DNA from: Nostoc indistinguendum CM1-VF10
GTDB taxonomy: Bacteria; Cyanobacteriota; Cyanobacteriia; Cyanobacteriales; Nostocaceae
Direction of reading: 5' to 3'
Assembly: GCA_019359215.1 (NCBI GenBank)
Contig: JAHHHS010000044.1
Span: 1-57,362 of the forward strand
Length of the DNA: 57,362 bases
The translations under genes were made by a program, and so were the position numbers. Under the pieces are notes generated by a model. It was not told where the DNA came from. It did no database searches and saw nothing but the letters and a program-made list of their open reading frames with translations. This document shows, piece by piece, positions 1 through 8,928 of the stretch (position 1 is its first letter; each line of letters begins with the position of its first letter).

Positions 1-37
1 GAACACGGGTCAGATTGCTGGGGTATGCTTTACTCAT
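1..37 (-). CDS. IS transposase, N-terminal fragment (runs off left edge)
   Basis: Only the first 12 codons lie in the window, reading MSKAYPSNLTRV from an ATG at 35-37. From memory this matches the conserved N-terminus of a large group of cyanobacterial IS4/IS5-superfamily DDE transposases (usual start MSKAYPSNLTR-x-QYELLS). The rest, including catalytic residues, is outside the window, so intactness cannot be judged. A hairpin and a probable element end lie just upstream, as expected at an IS boundary. Confidence 0.55.
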   Translation of the reverse strand, partial: MSKAYPSNLTRV

Positions 38-40
38 GTT

Positions 41-95
41 GCTCTCTCAGTGCTGTCTATTATCTATTCACAGCGTATACTGAGAGAGCTTTTTT
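41..95 (+). terminator. Hairpin plus T-run next to the transposase start
   Basis: GCTCTCTCAGT at 41-51 pairs perfectly with ACTGAGAGAGC at 79-89, and six T follow at 90-95. A second inner pairing, GCTG 52-55 with CAGC 71-74, shortens the loop. It could terminate rightward transcription. Because it sits directly upstream of a leftward transposase start, it may instead belong to the IS end and insulate the transposase gene from outside transcription. Confidence 0.5.
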
Positions 96-798
96 ACTAT
101 CTCTCCGACTTTTCAAACAGCCTCTAAGAATAAATAAAACTATGCTACGTATTAATGTAGAACTAATTCAATGAAATGGCCATAAATAGCGATTAAAGCC
201 ATAGATAGAAGATATGACGTTAAGCTTGCTTTCCCAAAAATTCAGTAAAACCTTTTATTTATTCACATCTACCTACTTGATAATTACAAGCGATCGCTAA
301 ATAAAAAAGCATTTTTGACTGACCAAAACTAATTGGTTTATTTGACATTATTCTTAGTTAACTTTAAATCAGCTATAATTTTAAAGCTGCCAGATACTAT
401 GAACAGTTGAAACTACATTAAGAATACTATACAAGTCTATTTCACCTGATAGATTATGACTTCATACTCCAGATGTGCATTACATTAGACTTAAGGAATA
501 TTTTATTGTAATTTCTAATGACTGATACAAATCCTTTGCGCGTCGTTTTAGCTGGTATGGAGTTAATTATTTGCTTCACCACGTTACTCAGAAGACGTTT
601 AAAGAATTCGGATCATCCGCCCTGATGGTTCAAAAAGTGCATATCAAAGCGAATGGCATTTATGATAAGCTGATGCGTGCCTAAATTGTATAAACCTCTT
701 TACGGTGGTTAAGTGTTGACGGTTAACGGTTATCAGTCATCAGTTATCAGCCTTCATGTAAATGTTCAAGTTAAGTGCATAACAGCTTATTCAGTTGA
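96..798. other. About 700 bp without a supported gene
   Basis: AT-rich and stop-rich. At 111-125 the string GACTTTTCAAACAGCCTC resembles one near 12133 and may be an IS terminus. A 35-codon frame opens at 518 without a good ribosome site and is not called. The right part (about 664-743) is one copy of a dispersed repeat found again, inverted, at 49521-49592. Confidence 0.5.
664..743 (+). repeat. Dispersed 75-80 bp repeat, copy 1
   Basis: The segment TAAGCTGATGCG-y-GCCTAAATTG, then TATAAAC, TACGGT and GGTTATCAGTCATCAG, is shared with the reverse complement of 49521-49592. Both copies lie just beyond the 3' side or in the spacer of other genes, about 49 kb apart and in opposite orientation. 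Origin (IS relic or extragenic repeat family) is not known from the sequence. Confidence 0.6.
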
Positions 799-1995
799 TT
801 ACACTTTCTCTTTAGGTGGTGTTGCGATACCGCGCTTAACTAGACTCCCTTCAAGTTCCTTAATGAATTTTAAGTCTTCCTCCAATAGAGGCTGGCTTTC
901 GCTAAAAGAAAAGTCCTTACTTACAGAGGGATTTTTCTCAAGGAAAGCAAATGCTTGCCGAAATTGACGCGGATTTGCTTTAATTAGCGAGTCAAAGTGA
1001 CAGGGAATAATCTGCTGAAAATCCCAACTTGCAACTCTATCAGCCCAGTCGAGGACTTGTCTTGGTGCTTGGGGAAGAATGAGGATTTGCAGAATCGGTG
1101 CGACAAATGGTCGCCCCTGACCTCGTAAAGCATCGAATGCCTGCTTCCAGGTTTCTTGCCAGCGAAAAGGAAATAAACCAAAGTATGCTTTTAGCGATCG
1201 CTGTGGCGCTTTGAAAGCATCACGAAACATCTGTCCGATTGCAGTAACTTCTAGCGCACTTGGACGTAAGTAAAGCGCAAACAATGAAATGCGTTGCCAT
1301 CCCTTGCGGCGGTTGTCTTCATTGTCCTCGACCGTCTCCAAGGCGTTTTCCCTTGCATGAAACAGTAGGGGATAAGGATCTAATTGTGTGATTTCTGGTG
1401 GGTCTTCCGGTACAGAAAGTATAGAATCGGTTACAAGCAGAGTGCGCGATCGCTTGTGAAATACTGCAACTTCTGCAAAAGATCCTCGTCCCAAATTGAT
1501 ATCCAATATTGCATAGTCAAACTCTAGAGCGAAGGGAGCAAGGCTTGAGTCCTCTGGCAGTTCTTGAGTTCGTTTTTGGGGAAAGCCTAGCCAACTAAGC
1601 GGCAGGTTGAACGGGAAACTCCACTGGTGCGGCGCAACAAAGACTTGTGCTTGAGGAAAGCGGCGAGAAAAGGGGCCAACGAAGACTTTATGCTCCAGAC
1701 CAGAACTGGTTGGCAGTACGATGTACTTAACTTCACCGTGCTTTGCTACCAACTCATTAACTAAGCGGATACACTCAGTTGTTGGAGCGACAGGTGCATA
1801 GACCAGAAGTCCTCCGGCAGCGAGCTTGACGATAGTCATGCGAATCGGCACGATGGTGTAGAGAATACCGTGAAGCTGATCGAATGTCCAGATAGTGTCA
1901 AAAACTATTTCCTTGCGAAGTGTCCGCCGCCTGCCGTAGGGATAGAGTGGGACAGTAGCCCAGAATGGCCATGACCAATCTTTTGGGTGGTTCAT
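799..1995 (-). CDS. DUF4336 protein, metallo-beta-lactamase-like fold
   Basis: A 398-residue soluble protein that I assign to the DUF4336 family, common in cyanobacteria and plastids. It carries the family's metallo-hydrolase-like layout: a fold built around LLVYAPVAPTTECIRLVNELVAKHG, then a middle segment with LLVTDSILSVPEDPP and a late IIPCHFDS. The classical HxHxDH zinc motif of active beta-lactamase-fold hydrolases is not visible, so enzymatic activity is doubtful. The ATG at 1993-1995 (MNHPKDWSWPFW) is preferred over the longer frame starting at 2070: GGAAC lies just upstream and family proteins begin near the W-rich segment. It is isolated, with the PhoX-like gene more than 400 bp upstream. 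Confidence 0.75.
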   Translation of the reverse strand: MNHPKDWSWPFWATVPLYPYGRRRTLRKEIVFDTIWTFDQLHGILYTIVPIRMTIVKLAAGGLLVYAPVAPTTECIRLVNELVAKHGEVKYIVLPTSSGLEHKVFVGPFSRRFPQAQVFVAPHQWSFPFNLPLSWLGFPQKRTQELPEDSSLAPFALEFDYAILDINLGRGSFAEVAVFHKRSRTLLVTDSILSVPEDPPEITQLDPYPLLFHARENALETVEDNEDNRRKGWQRISLFALYLRPSALEVTAIGQMFRDAFKAPQRSLKAYFGLFPFRWQETWKQAFDALRGQGRPFVAPILQILILPQAPRQVLDWADRVASWDFQQIIPCHFDSLIKANPRQFRQAFAFLEKNPSVSKDFSFSESQPLLEEDLKFIKELEGSLVKRGIATPPKEKV

Positions 1996-2472
1996 CGTCG
2001 TTCCATTGTCCTGGCGTGGGCCAGTTGTGAGAGTGCTGTAGTTGCGACAAGCAAGATTGACATAGCACACTTGTTGGGCGAGAGCAACTAGCTAGAACTA
2101 AAATTATAACGCATCTTACCATAAGCGATCGCTGTGCAAAAGCTCTCACATTGCCTCCACGGTGTAGCATTCGATAACCTACACCGCTACCAACAAATCG
2201 CACACCACAGACGTACACCCACTAAGGGAGGGACTTTCAAATAAAATAATCAATCGCTTTAGTGGCAGGGGAAGCAGAGGAAGCAGGGGGAGAAGAACAG
2301 TACTTACGCACTCAGATCCCCCAACCCCCTTAAAAAGGGGGCTTTAGAAGTTCCCCCCTTTTTAAGGCAGGGCTAGGGGGGATCTAGGTTTCAGGCTTCA
2401 GTGCGTAAGTCCTAAAGAAATCGGACAGTCCTATTGAACGCAGGAATTGAGTAATTTAATTTTTGGATGTCC
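1996..2472. other. Intergenic spacer with repeat elements
   Basis: No credible gene. It contains HIP1 sites, one element end AGGGACTTTCAAATAAA at 2229-2245 (related to ends at 19743 and 56817), a purine-rich low-complexity run near 2260-2295, and the palindromic element 2301-2411. Confidence 0.6.
2301..2411. repeat. MITE-like palindromic element
   Basis: The outer inverted repeat is perfect over 11 bp: ACTTACGCACT at 2302-2312 and AGTGCGTAAGT at 2400-2410. Inside are two long GC-rich arms that fold on each other, beginning GATCCCCC near 2315 and ending GGGGGGATC near 2383. There is no coding capacity. The same outer ends bound a different 172-bp element at 53742-53913. Confidence 0.65.
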
Positions 2473-4905
2473 CTAAACAAATCGACCGCTTGATTGTTTG
2501 CGTTGAATCCCAATCACACTTGGACGCGGTGGTCCCTCAGAATTCCCCTCAATGTTACTGGGCCAATTACTACCACGAGGTACACTGCGTTTTTGAGTAA
2601 ACAAAGTGCCATCCAAGTTCAAAATCTCAATATCTCGGCTGAGAGTTTGCTGAGGGGTGAATGGAACTTCTTCTCCAGGATGCTGCACTGAAATAATTAG
2701 TGTATCGCCAACGAAAGTAGGCCCGGTCAACTCACAGCGTGGTGGCCCATAAGCAAAAGGTACAACTTCCCCAGCATCAGGGCCGCTGGTGGGAATGAAG
2801 AAAAGAAAGTTATTGCCAAAAACTCCAATCAGGTTAGAAGTTCTGACATTAAAATTAGAATCATCCGCGCTGGGTGAGTTAGAACCCACTACGCGATGGT
2901 CTACCCGTAATACTTCTGGGTTAGCGCCTGTGGTGAAACCATTGTGGGCTTCAGTAGACATATCAGTGACACCCCAAATGTTACCTTGGCTATCAAATGC
3001 TAAGTTATCTACATTAGCAAAACCATCTCCCGGTTCTGCTCCCGCTTCTCCACCTTTAGCAAATCGCTGCCAACGGAAGGTTGTACCTGTACCATCAGCA
3101 CTATCTTCGATAATTTTAAAAAGTTCACCAGAAGGTTGTGCAGCGTTGACATTAGAACTGTACTTGGAAACCACAAAGATTCGAGAATCAGGATATCCAT
3201 CTCCTGATGGCGCACCGTCTGTGTAAGCAATAAAGACTTCATTAGGATTTCTGGGGTTGATTTCCAAATCTTCAGGACGAGCCGTTGGAGTTCCGCCGAT
3301 GAGATTAGCAGCTAAAAAAGCATCAACTAGCACTGCACCCTGACTCGTGTAGAAATCTGACAACTTCTTACCCTTGTAAGCAGGTAAAGCTTCAGTCTCA
3401 CCATAAGAGCTAATAGTTCCGCCTGAATCAGTAACTGTTTTTATCGTGACAACAATTGATCCACCATTTTCAGTTTGTCCTAAAATCCCACTGCGTTTAG
3501 GTAGGCGAGTATTACCATTATTAGAAGCCTGTCCCAATGCAGCAATTTCTACAGAAGCAAGAGTTGAAGGTGGAATCGGATTTGTCGGCGTATTTAGTTT
3601 GAGAGGAATCCATTGCCCTGTACCGTTGGGATTGTAACGGGCGACATATAGAGTGCCGCTTTCAAATAAGCGACTATTGTTTTTATCAGTGGGATTTTTA
3701 ACTGTACCAGAACTGACAAACTTCCAAGTGTGCCCGCCGCGCCGATCATCTCCCATATAACCCACTAATGGTTTTCCAGCTTTCGCACGCACAGCGATAT
3801 TTTCATGACGGAAGCGACCTAAAGCAGTATGTTTGCGTGGGCGGAAACTGGGGTTAGCTGGATCAATTTCTACCATCCAGCCGTATTTTTCGCCAACTAA
3901 GCCAAATGTAGCGCCTGTTGTGCCTTCGATGTAGCTTGTTTGTGTGCCATTGGGCTTGACAAGTTCCTGAACTCCTACAAAAGAGCTTGGACTGGCTTGA
4001 AAGTTTTCTTCAGCTGACAAGACAGTTCCCCAAGGAGTTGTACCGCCAGAACAGTTAAATCCGGTGCCGATGATTTTGTTACCTAGTCCGTCAGAACTGA
4101 GGGGGAAAACTTCTGTCGCACTTGGACCAGTACCAATCAGATAATTGTTGTCTCCTCGCTGATAACTTCTGTCACCCCAAGATGTGATGTTTTTATAATT
4201 ATCAGTGCGATCGCGATTAATTCCTAAACCAGAAAGTCCGTGGATGCGTCGGTTATTCGGGTCACGCACCACAGCAAAGCGGCCACTGCGGTTTGGGCGG
4301 GCAATCCGCACAACAGAGCCACCGATGTTATACATGAATTCACCCAAGACTTCGATATTAGTTCTGTCTTCTGGTAAATTGCGACCAATAATTAGGGGGT
4401 AAGATGTGGGGAATCCTCCTAAACCGCTATCAGTTAAGAAGCCAGGTACAGTTGTAGAAAATGGGTAAGAGATGTATTCGTGATTGTTCCAAAGGTAGCC
4501 GTCATTGGGGCTTCTACCATCAACGGGAATAAAGCTTGTGTAGTCGCTATTGTAGCCAAAGTAATCTTCTTGATTTGGAAAAACGCGATCGCCCCAACTC
4601 ACAATTACATACCGTTCGTATTCCGGTGGAACCACAACATCATCTACTATGCTATAGCTACTTAACTGGGCATTAGCAGAGGGTTGTAATACATTTCCTT
4701 GCCCAATTCCTGTTGGTAAGTAGCTTGTTTGTTGTGTGTAAATCGGTAAAGGATGAGGCAAGCGAATTGGGGTAAATTTTAAGGGTTGAACCGCATTAGC
4801 AGCATTACCGCCCAAAAGTTTTTCTCCAAAAGCAGGAACTAGGACAGTTGCACCAGCGCTTGCACCAAAGAAAGCGAGTAACTGTCTACGTGTAAAATTA
4901 GTCAT
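2473..4905 (-). CDS. PhoX-like (DUF839) Tat-exported phosphatase
   Basis: An 810-residue protein of the PhoX/DUF839 family, Fe/Ca-dependent monomeric alkaline phosphatases that release phosphate from esters outside the cytoplasm. The N-terminus has a twin-arginine signal (TRRQLLAFFGASAG, residues 5-18), then a hydrophobic core and NAANA. Family signatures visible are LWNNHEY near 139, the metal-site-like ARPEDLEINPRNPNEVF near residues 545-561, and the late block DGFANVDNLAFDSQGNIWG. Length is at the upper end for the family. It is divergent from a PEP-CTERM gene with a Pho-box candidate in the shared 490-bp spacer, and a PhoD phosphatase lies nearby, which points to a phosphate-starvation role. 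Exact substrate is unknown. Confidence 0.85.
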   Translation of the reverse strand: MTNFTRRQLLAFFGASAGATVLVPAFGEKLLGGNAANAVQPLKFTPIRLPHPLPIYTQQTSYLPTGIGQGNVLQPSANAQLSSYSIVDDVVVPPEYERYVIVSWGDRVFPNQEDYFGYNSDYTSFIPVDGRSPNDGYLWNNHEYISYPFSTTVPGFLTDSGLGGFPTSYPLIIGRNLPEDRTNIEVLGEFMYNIGGSVVRIARPNRSGRFAVVRDPNNRRIHGLSGLGINRDRTDNYKNITSWGDRSYQRGDNNYLIGTGPSATEVFPLSSDGLGNKIIGTGFNCSGGTTPWGTVLSAEENFQASPSSFVGVQELVKPNGTQTSYIEGTTGATFGLVGEKYGWMVEIDPANPSFRPRKHTALGRFRHENIAVRAKAGKPLVGYMGDDRRGGHTWKFVSSGTVKNPTDKNNSRLFESGTLYVARYNPNGTGQWIPLKLNTPTNPIPPSTLASVEIAALGQASNNGNTRLPKRSGILGQTENGGSIVVTIKTVTDSGGTISSYGETEALPAYKGKKLSDFYTSQGAVLVDAFLAANLIGGTPTARPEDLEINPRNPNEVFIAYTDGAPSGDGYPDSRIFVVSKYSSNVNAAQPSGELFKIIEDSADGTGTTFRWQRFAKGGEAGAEPGDGFANVDNLAFDSQGNIWGVTDMSTEAHNGFTTGANPEVLRVDHRVVGSNSPSADDSNFNVRTSNLIGVFGNNFLFFIPTSGPDAGEVVPFAYGPPRCELTGPTFVGDTLIISVQHPGEEVPFTPQQTLSRDIEILNLDGTLFTQKRSVPRGSNWPSNIEGNSEGPPRPSVIGIQRKQSSGRFV

Positions 4906-5396
4906 TAGGTTACCTCTTGTTAGGAATAGCGGAAATGATTAGCCTAAAATTTTTACCATTTCTTCTCTAGAAATGATTAATTTTATCCATCGTTATCAGA
5001 TATTTCGACTATTTGCTGCATCTAGCCACTCGGATTTTCAGCCAATTAATATTAAATAAAGATGCAGATATAGCAATAATTAATATTGTTCTGGAGACTT
5101 ACTAATTACTTTTAATTTTGCAACTATTCGGCATAAAGAATATTAATTTACATTCATAACTATGTAGGTATATCTTTACCAATCACATCAATCTTAAGAA
5201 ATAACTATATTTCTACCTCAAGGGTGTTTGTTGGATAATTTGCTATTTTTAACGTTTGCTTAAAATTTTGTTAACCTTATGCTTTTTAATTTGAGTTATA
5301 GAAAAATGTATAGATGCTTTTTGCAGTAATTTTTTATGTAAATACCTATGAAAAATACAGTATTGAAAGTTGAAGCTAAAAATTAAGGAGTAAATA
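4906..5396. other. Divergent promoter region
   Basis: The 490-bp AT-rich spacer separates the leftward PhoX-like gene from the rightward PEP-CTERM gene. Apart from the Pho-box candidate at 5248-5277 and the ribosome site AAGGAG at 5385-5390, no gene or repeat is evident. Confidence 0.6.
5248..5277 (+). promoter_or_regulatory. Candidate Pho box (three 8-mers, 3-bp spacers)
   Basis: TTTAACGT, CTTAAAAT and GTTAACCT occur at 5248, 5259 and 5270, giving TTAA cores with exact 11-bp periodicity. This is the layout of cyanobacterial PhoB/SphR boxes (Py-TTAA-Py-Py-T/A repeated with 3-bp gaps). It lies 120 bp upstream of the PEP-CTERM start and about 345 bp upstream of the PhoX-like start. Confidence 0.55.
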
Positions 5397-6191
5397 ATGA
5401 ATATAGTTATTTCTGCTACTGTTAGTATCTTTGCAAGTTTGGCTCTACCTACTGCTGCTCTAGCCGCAATCTTCAACGGTGGCTTTGAAAATAGCTTTGA
5501 GAGTTGGCAAACGTTAGGCGATTACAGAATAGAAACTTCAGCTTTCAGGAGCAAAACAGTAGAAGGAAATTCTCAAGCTTTTCTATCAACTGCTTATAAT
5601 GAAGTGGTTGGTGTTGACGAAAATGGTGGAGAAGTTATAGGAGGAAGTGCCGCTCCTGCTGCCTACATCACAGGCATTGCTGAAAACTCATTAGAGAACT
5701 TTTTAGATGTATCATCTTTCTTTGGAGAAGGCTTACTAGCAGATGCGATTGAGGGTTCTGCTATTAAACAAACATTCACAGCACAAGCAGGAGAAACCTT
5801 ATCTTTTGCTTGGAACTTCCTCACCAATGAATCAATTGGCGATAATAGCAATCCTGATTTTAATGATTTCGCTTTCGCAACTGTGAGTAATAATTATCAA
5901 AACTTATTTTTCAGATTAGCAGATACCACTACAGATTTTTTGGCTAGAGATTCTGATTCTAAGTTTTTTGAAGAAACCGGATTTAAAACTTTTTCCTTTA
6001 CCCTACCAACTGATGGAGAATATACTTTAGGTGTTGGGGTTGTAGATGTAGGTGAACCAACAATCATTTCAGGGCTGCTTGTTGATAAGGTGCAAGCTGT
6101 TCCCGAAACAAATTCAACAGTCAGCCTGTTAATTTTGGGAATTGTAGGAGTATTTTCTGCGCTTAAACATAGTCAGAAATCGCGCTATTAA
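5397..6191 (+). CDS. PEP-CTERM-type exported protein
   Basis: A 264-residue secreted protein with no recognised enzymatic domain. The N-terminal signal peptide (residues 1-24, ending ALAA) is followed by FNGGFENSFESWQTLGDY, the opening of many cyanobacterial PEP-CTERM proteins with a carbohydrate-binding-like beta-sandwich. The C-terminus has VPETNSTVSLL, a hydrophobic helix and a basic tail (KHSQKSR), a slightly degenerate PEP-CTERM sorting signal processed by exosortase. The start is supported by AAGGAG six bases upstream. It sits between the PhoX-like and PhoD genes, and the Pho-box candidate points at it, so phosphate-regulated surface or matrix function is an inference. Confidence 0.75.
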   Translation: MNIVISATVSIFASLALPTAALAAIFNGGFENSFESWQTLGDYRIETSAFRSKTVEGNSQAFLSTAYNEVVGVDENGGEVIGGSAAPAAYITGIAENSLENFLDVSSFFGEGLLADAIEGSAIKQTFTAQAGETLSFAWNFLTNESIGDNSNPDFNDFAFATVSNNYQNLFFRLADTTTDFLARDSDSKFFEETGFKTFSFTLPTDGEYTLGVGVVDVGEPTIISGLLVDKVQAVPETNSTVSLLILGIVGVFSALKHSQKSRY

Positions 6192-6230
6192 TTTAGGTAC
6201 AAAATTAGGATCTTATTGGAATAATCAACA

Positions 6231-6261
6231 CTTAACCTGATTGCAAAGAAGCATTAAAGTT
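6231..6261 (+). promoter_or_regulatory. Possible partial Pho box upstream of phoD
   Basis: CTTAACCT at 6231-6238 and ATTAAAGT at 6253-6260 are 22 bp apart, two turns of the 11-bp Pho-box period, but the middle 8-mer is not conserved. Further TTAA cores follow out of register. Weaker than the site at 5248. Confidence 0.35.
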
Positions 6262-6309
6262 AAGCTGTTAAACTTTGCTGTGATCCAAATGCGACAATAA
6301 GGGGAGTAT

Positions 6310-7902
6310 ATGCAGAACTTGAACTTTGATCGCTTGCTATCAAATCGGGTGAGACGGCGACAAGTTTTGATTGGGACTGGAGCCTTAACTGGTTTGGCGA
6401 TCGCCAATCAATGGCCTAACAAAGTTCTCGCCCAGCCCCGATTTTCTAATTATCCCTTTAGTCTGGGTGTCGCTTCCGGTGAACCACTTCCAGATAATGT
6501 AGTGCTGTGGACACGTTTAGCTCCCGATCCGCTCAATGGTGGTGGGATGCCACCATATAATGTTCCAGTGCAGTGGCAGGTTGCTACCGACGAAAAGATG
6601 CAGCAAGTCGTCCGCAGTGGCACACAGATGGCTACTCCAGAATTTGGCCACTCTGTCCATGTAGAAGTGCAGGGACTACAACCCGCCCGTTGGTACTGGT
6701 ATCGCTTCAAAGTAGGTAATCAAGTCAGTCCTATTGGGCGGACTCGTACTGCTCCTAATCCCCGCGATCGCGTTGATCGCTTCCGCTTTGCCTTCGCTTC
6801 CTGTCAAAGCTGGCAAAATGGTTATTATGCCGCCTACAAAAATATGGCTCAAGAGGATTTAGACCTAGTGGTTCACCTGGGTGACTATATTTATGAAGGC
6901 GCGCCAAGTACAACTGCGCTGCGATCGCACGATGGCAATGGTGAACCATTTACCTTGCAGGAGTACCGTAACCGCCACGCTCTCTACAAGACTGACCCAC
7001 ATCTACAAGCAACTCATGCTGCATTTCCTTGGCTAGTCACTTGGGACGATCACGAAGTTGACAATAATTGGGCAGACGAAATTCCTCAAGACCCCGAAGT
7101 ACAATCACGCTCGGTGTTCCTTGCCCGTCGTGCTGCCGCTTTTCAGGCATATTACGAACATATGCCATTGCGGGACTTCTCAAAACCTAGAGGTCTTGAT
7201 TTGCAGCTTTACCGACGGTTGACTTTTGGCGATCTTGTTGAATTCAATGTCCTAGATACTCGCCAGTACCGTACCGATCAGCCCTGTGGTGATGGACGTA
7301 AGCCGCGATGTGCTGAAGCTACTGACCCAACTGCCACAATGACTGGTTCCGAGCAGGAGCGGTGGCTGTTTGAGGGACTAAATCGCTCTGGCGCACGCTG
7401 GAACGTCATTGCACAACAGACTATCATGGCTCAGTTTGACTACAATACTGGAGCTGAAAAAGTCTTCAACCTTGACCAATGGGACGGTTATGTTGCCTCT
7501 CGCAATCGCATTCTCGGTTTCATCCAGCAACGCCGCCCCTTAAACCCCGTAGTCATTACTGGTGACTGGCATTCTAGCTGGGTTAATGACCTTAAGGCTA
7601 ACTTTAACGACCCCAACTCACAAACAGTAGCGACTGAGTTTGTCGGTACTTCGATCAGTTCAGGTTGTCCCTGGACATTTGACGTAGAAGCAGCATTGCC
7701 CAAGAACCCGTGGGTGAAATATTTCAATGGTAGACTGCGTGGTTATGTTCGCTGCGATCTCAACCGCGAGCGCTGGCGTACTGACTACCGACTGCTGCCT
7801 CAGTCTCAACCTACTGAAATTACAGTGTCAGATCCAAATGCACCTGTGATTACAGCAGCTTCTTTCGAGTTGCCAAATCAGGGAGTTGTAGCGCAAGTCT
7901 AG
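6310..7902 (+). CDS. phoD: PhoD-family alkaline phosphatase, Tat-exported
   Basis: A 530-residue PhoD-type phosphodiesterase/alkaline phosphatase. A twin-arginine signal (RRRQVLIGTGALTGLAIA, about residues 16-33) is followed by the PhoD N-terminal beta domain (YPFSLGVASGEPLPDNVVLWTRL, about 47-140) and the metallophosphatase core. Metal-site motifs are FAFASCQSW, LVVHLGDYIYEG, VTWDDHEVDNNW, FNVLDTRQYR and VVITGDWHSSWV. Enzymes of this family use Ca and Fe and cleave phosphomono- and diesters in the periplasm. AAGGGGAG precedes the ATG. The length and all motifs look complete. A strong terminator follows at 7939-7966. Confidence 0.9.
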   Translation: MQNLNFDRLLSNRVRRRQVLIGTGALTGLAIANQWPNKVLAQPRFSNYPFSLGVASGEPLPDNVVLWTRLAPDPLNGGGMPPYNVPVQWQVATDEKMQQVVRSGTQMATPEFGHSVHVEVQGLQPARWYWYRFKVGNQVSPIGRTRTAPNPRDRVDRFRFAFASCQSWQNGYYAAYKNMAQEDLDLVVHLGDYIYEGAPSTTALRSHDGNGEPFTLQEYRNRHALYKTDPHLQATHAAFPWLVTWDDHEVDNNWADEIPQDPEVQSRSVFLARRAAAFQAYYEHMPLRDFSKPRGLDLQLYRRLTFGDLVEFNVLDTRQYRTDQPCGDGRKPRCAEATDPTATMTGSEQERWLFEGLNRSGARWNVIAQQTIMAQFDYNTGAEKVFNLDQWDGYVASRNRILGFIQQRRPLNPVVITGDWHSSWVNDLKANFNDPNSQTVATEFVGTSISSGCPWTFDVEAALPKNPWVKYFNGRLRGYVRCDLNRERWRTDYRLLPQSQPTEITVSDPNAPVITAASFELPNQGVVAQV

Positions 7903-7934
7903 TAGTCTGGCAATGCAACATCAGCCTCAAAATG

Positions 7935-7966
7935 AAAAACTCCATCCCTTTGTGGATGGAGTTTTT
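7935..7966. terminator. Bidirectional terminator after phoD
   Basis: ACTCCATCC (7939-7947) and GGATGGAGT (7954-7962) form a 9-bp stem with a 6-base loop, flanked by an A-run at 7935 and T-run to 7966. It can serve phoD on the plus strand and the convergent minus-strand gene ending at 8138. Confidence 0.85.
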
Positions 7967-8137
7967 GGGCATTCAAGCCCCTAAATTTATTTATGCGTAG
8001 GATAGAAACATTTATTTCGAGGCGCACAAGCGCGAGAAATAATACGTCCTTGTTCCAAGCCCCTGCATTTATGTATAGAGTTCTCCCCCCTGCCCCCTGC
8101 CCCCTGCCTTCTTCATTGACTACCACGGCTTTGAGGT

Positions 8138-8530
8138 TCACTCCAAACTAATTTTCCACAACCCCTCTAGCGGATTGGACTGTTGCAATTGACTATCACT
8201 CGTGCTGGGCCAATTATTGCCATATACTAACCCAATACTGAATATATTATTTACAGGATATTGCCCTATTTTTCCAAAACCTTCAATATTGTTTGAGTCA
8301 GTCATTACCTGTTGGTTCAGCTGTATAGTTATTTGGTTGCCGTCATCAAAGTAAATTGTGGCTCGTTTTTTATGAAAGCGTACCTGAACTTTATAAACCC
8401 CACCAGTTGCATAATAGTAAGCTCTCGCAGGCAACTTTTGACCATCGATATTCTGGCCTTTGAACTCAACTGCTATGGCAGGCGTACCTAGCAGCAACAG
8501 GACTGGCAGAAGGAACCCTAACATTTTCAT
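8138..8530 (-). CDS. Small secreted protein of unknown function
   Basis: A 130-residue protein with a clear signal peptide (MKMLGFLLPVLLLLGTPAIA, residues 1-20) and a mature part of about 110 residues rich in beta-forming segments (YYYATGGVYKVQVRF, ATIYFDDGNQITIQL). It lacks cysteines in the mature part, so no disulfides or lipoprotein anchor. No family is recognised. It is divergently oriented from the small gene at 8654. ATG at 8530 is used, with an alternative ATG two codons in. Confidence 0.65.
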   Translation of the reverse strand: MKMLGFLLPVLLLLGTPAIAVEFKGQNIDGQKLPARAYYYATGGVYKVQVRFHKKRATIYFDDGNQITIQLNQQVMTDSNNIEGFGKIGQYPVNNIFSIGLVYGNNWPSTSDSQLQQSNPLEGLWKISLE

Positions 8531-8653
8531 TGGTTTGTTAACAAACGCTGTTTATCTATTTCCCACTTTAAAACATAAATTTCAGCTAGGGGGCACGCTT
8601 TCGCACTAACTCATGCGGGATCATTTATATGAAGTGTAGGGAGATGAAAAAGT

Positions 8654-8863
8654 ATGGCTGAACACCCATTTCATGACCAACTGAGTTTAGAAGAACAAGC
8701 TGAGAAACTCGGAAAGCAAGCAGTAAACTTGGGTTTGATTCCCAGCTTTGTGGTGCATTACTTTCCTGATACCTGGGTATTTTATATACCTAATGAAAGT
8801 AAATCAGAAGCACTGACACCAGAAGAGGCATACTTTCGTTTAAAAAAATTGGTTGAACAATAG
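8654..8863 (+). CDS. Conserved small hypothetical protein
   Basis: A 69-residue acidic/helical protein (LSLEEQAEKLGKQAVNLGLIPSFVVHYFPDTWVFYI, then TPEEAYFRLKKLVEQ). There is no signal peptide or membrane segment. GGGAG lies about 10 bases upstream of the ATG. It looks like a small cyanobacterial cytosolic protein, but I do not recognise a named family. It sits 65 bp upstream of the response-regulator gene and may share its transcript. Confidence 0.6.
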   Translation: MAEHPFHDQLSLEEQAEKLGKQAVNLGLIPSFVVHYFPDTWVFYIPNESKSEALTPEEAYFRLKKLVEQ

Positions 8864-8928
8864 ATTTTTTGACGGCAAGTTTTTGAAGACAACAGCTTTG
8901 GCACTGCAATTGTTAAGTAACAGTAGTT

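Noticed and set aside
713..967. 84-codon plus-strand ORF
   Set aside because: Overlaps the DUF4336 gene on the opposite strand and begins in a dispersed repeat.
1898..2218. 106-codon minus-strand ORF overlapping the DUF4336 start
   Set aside because: Different frame from the real gene, no family match, composition of non-coding DNA.
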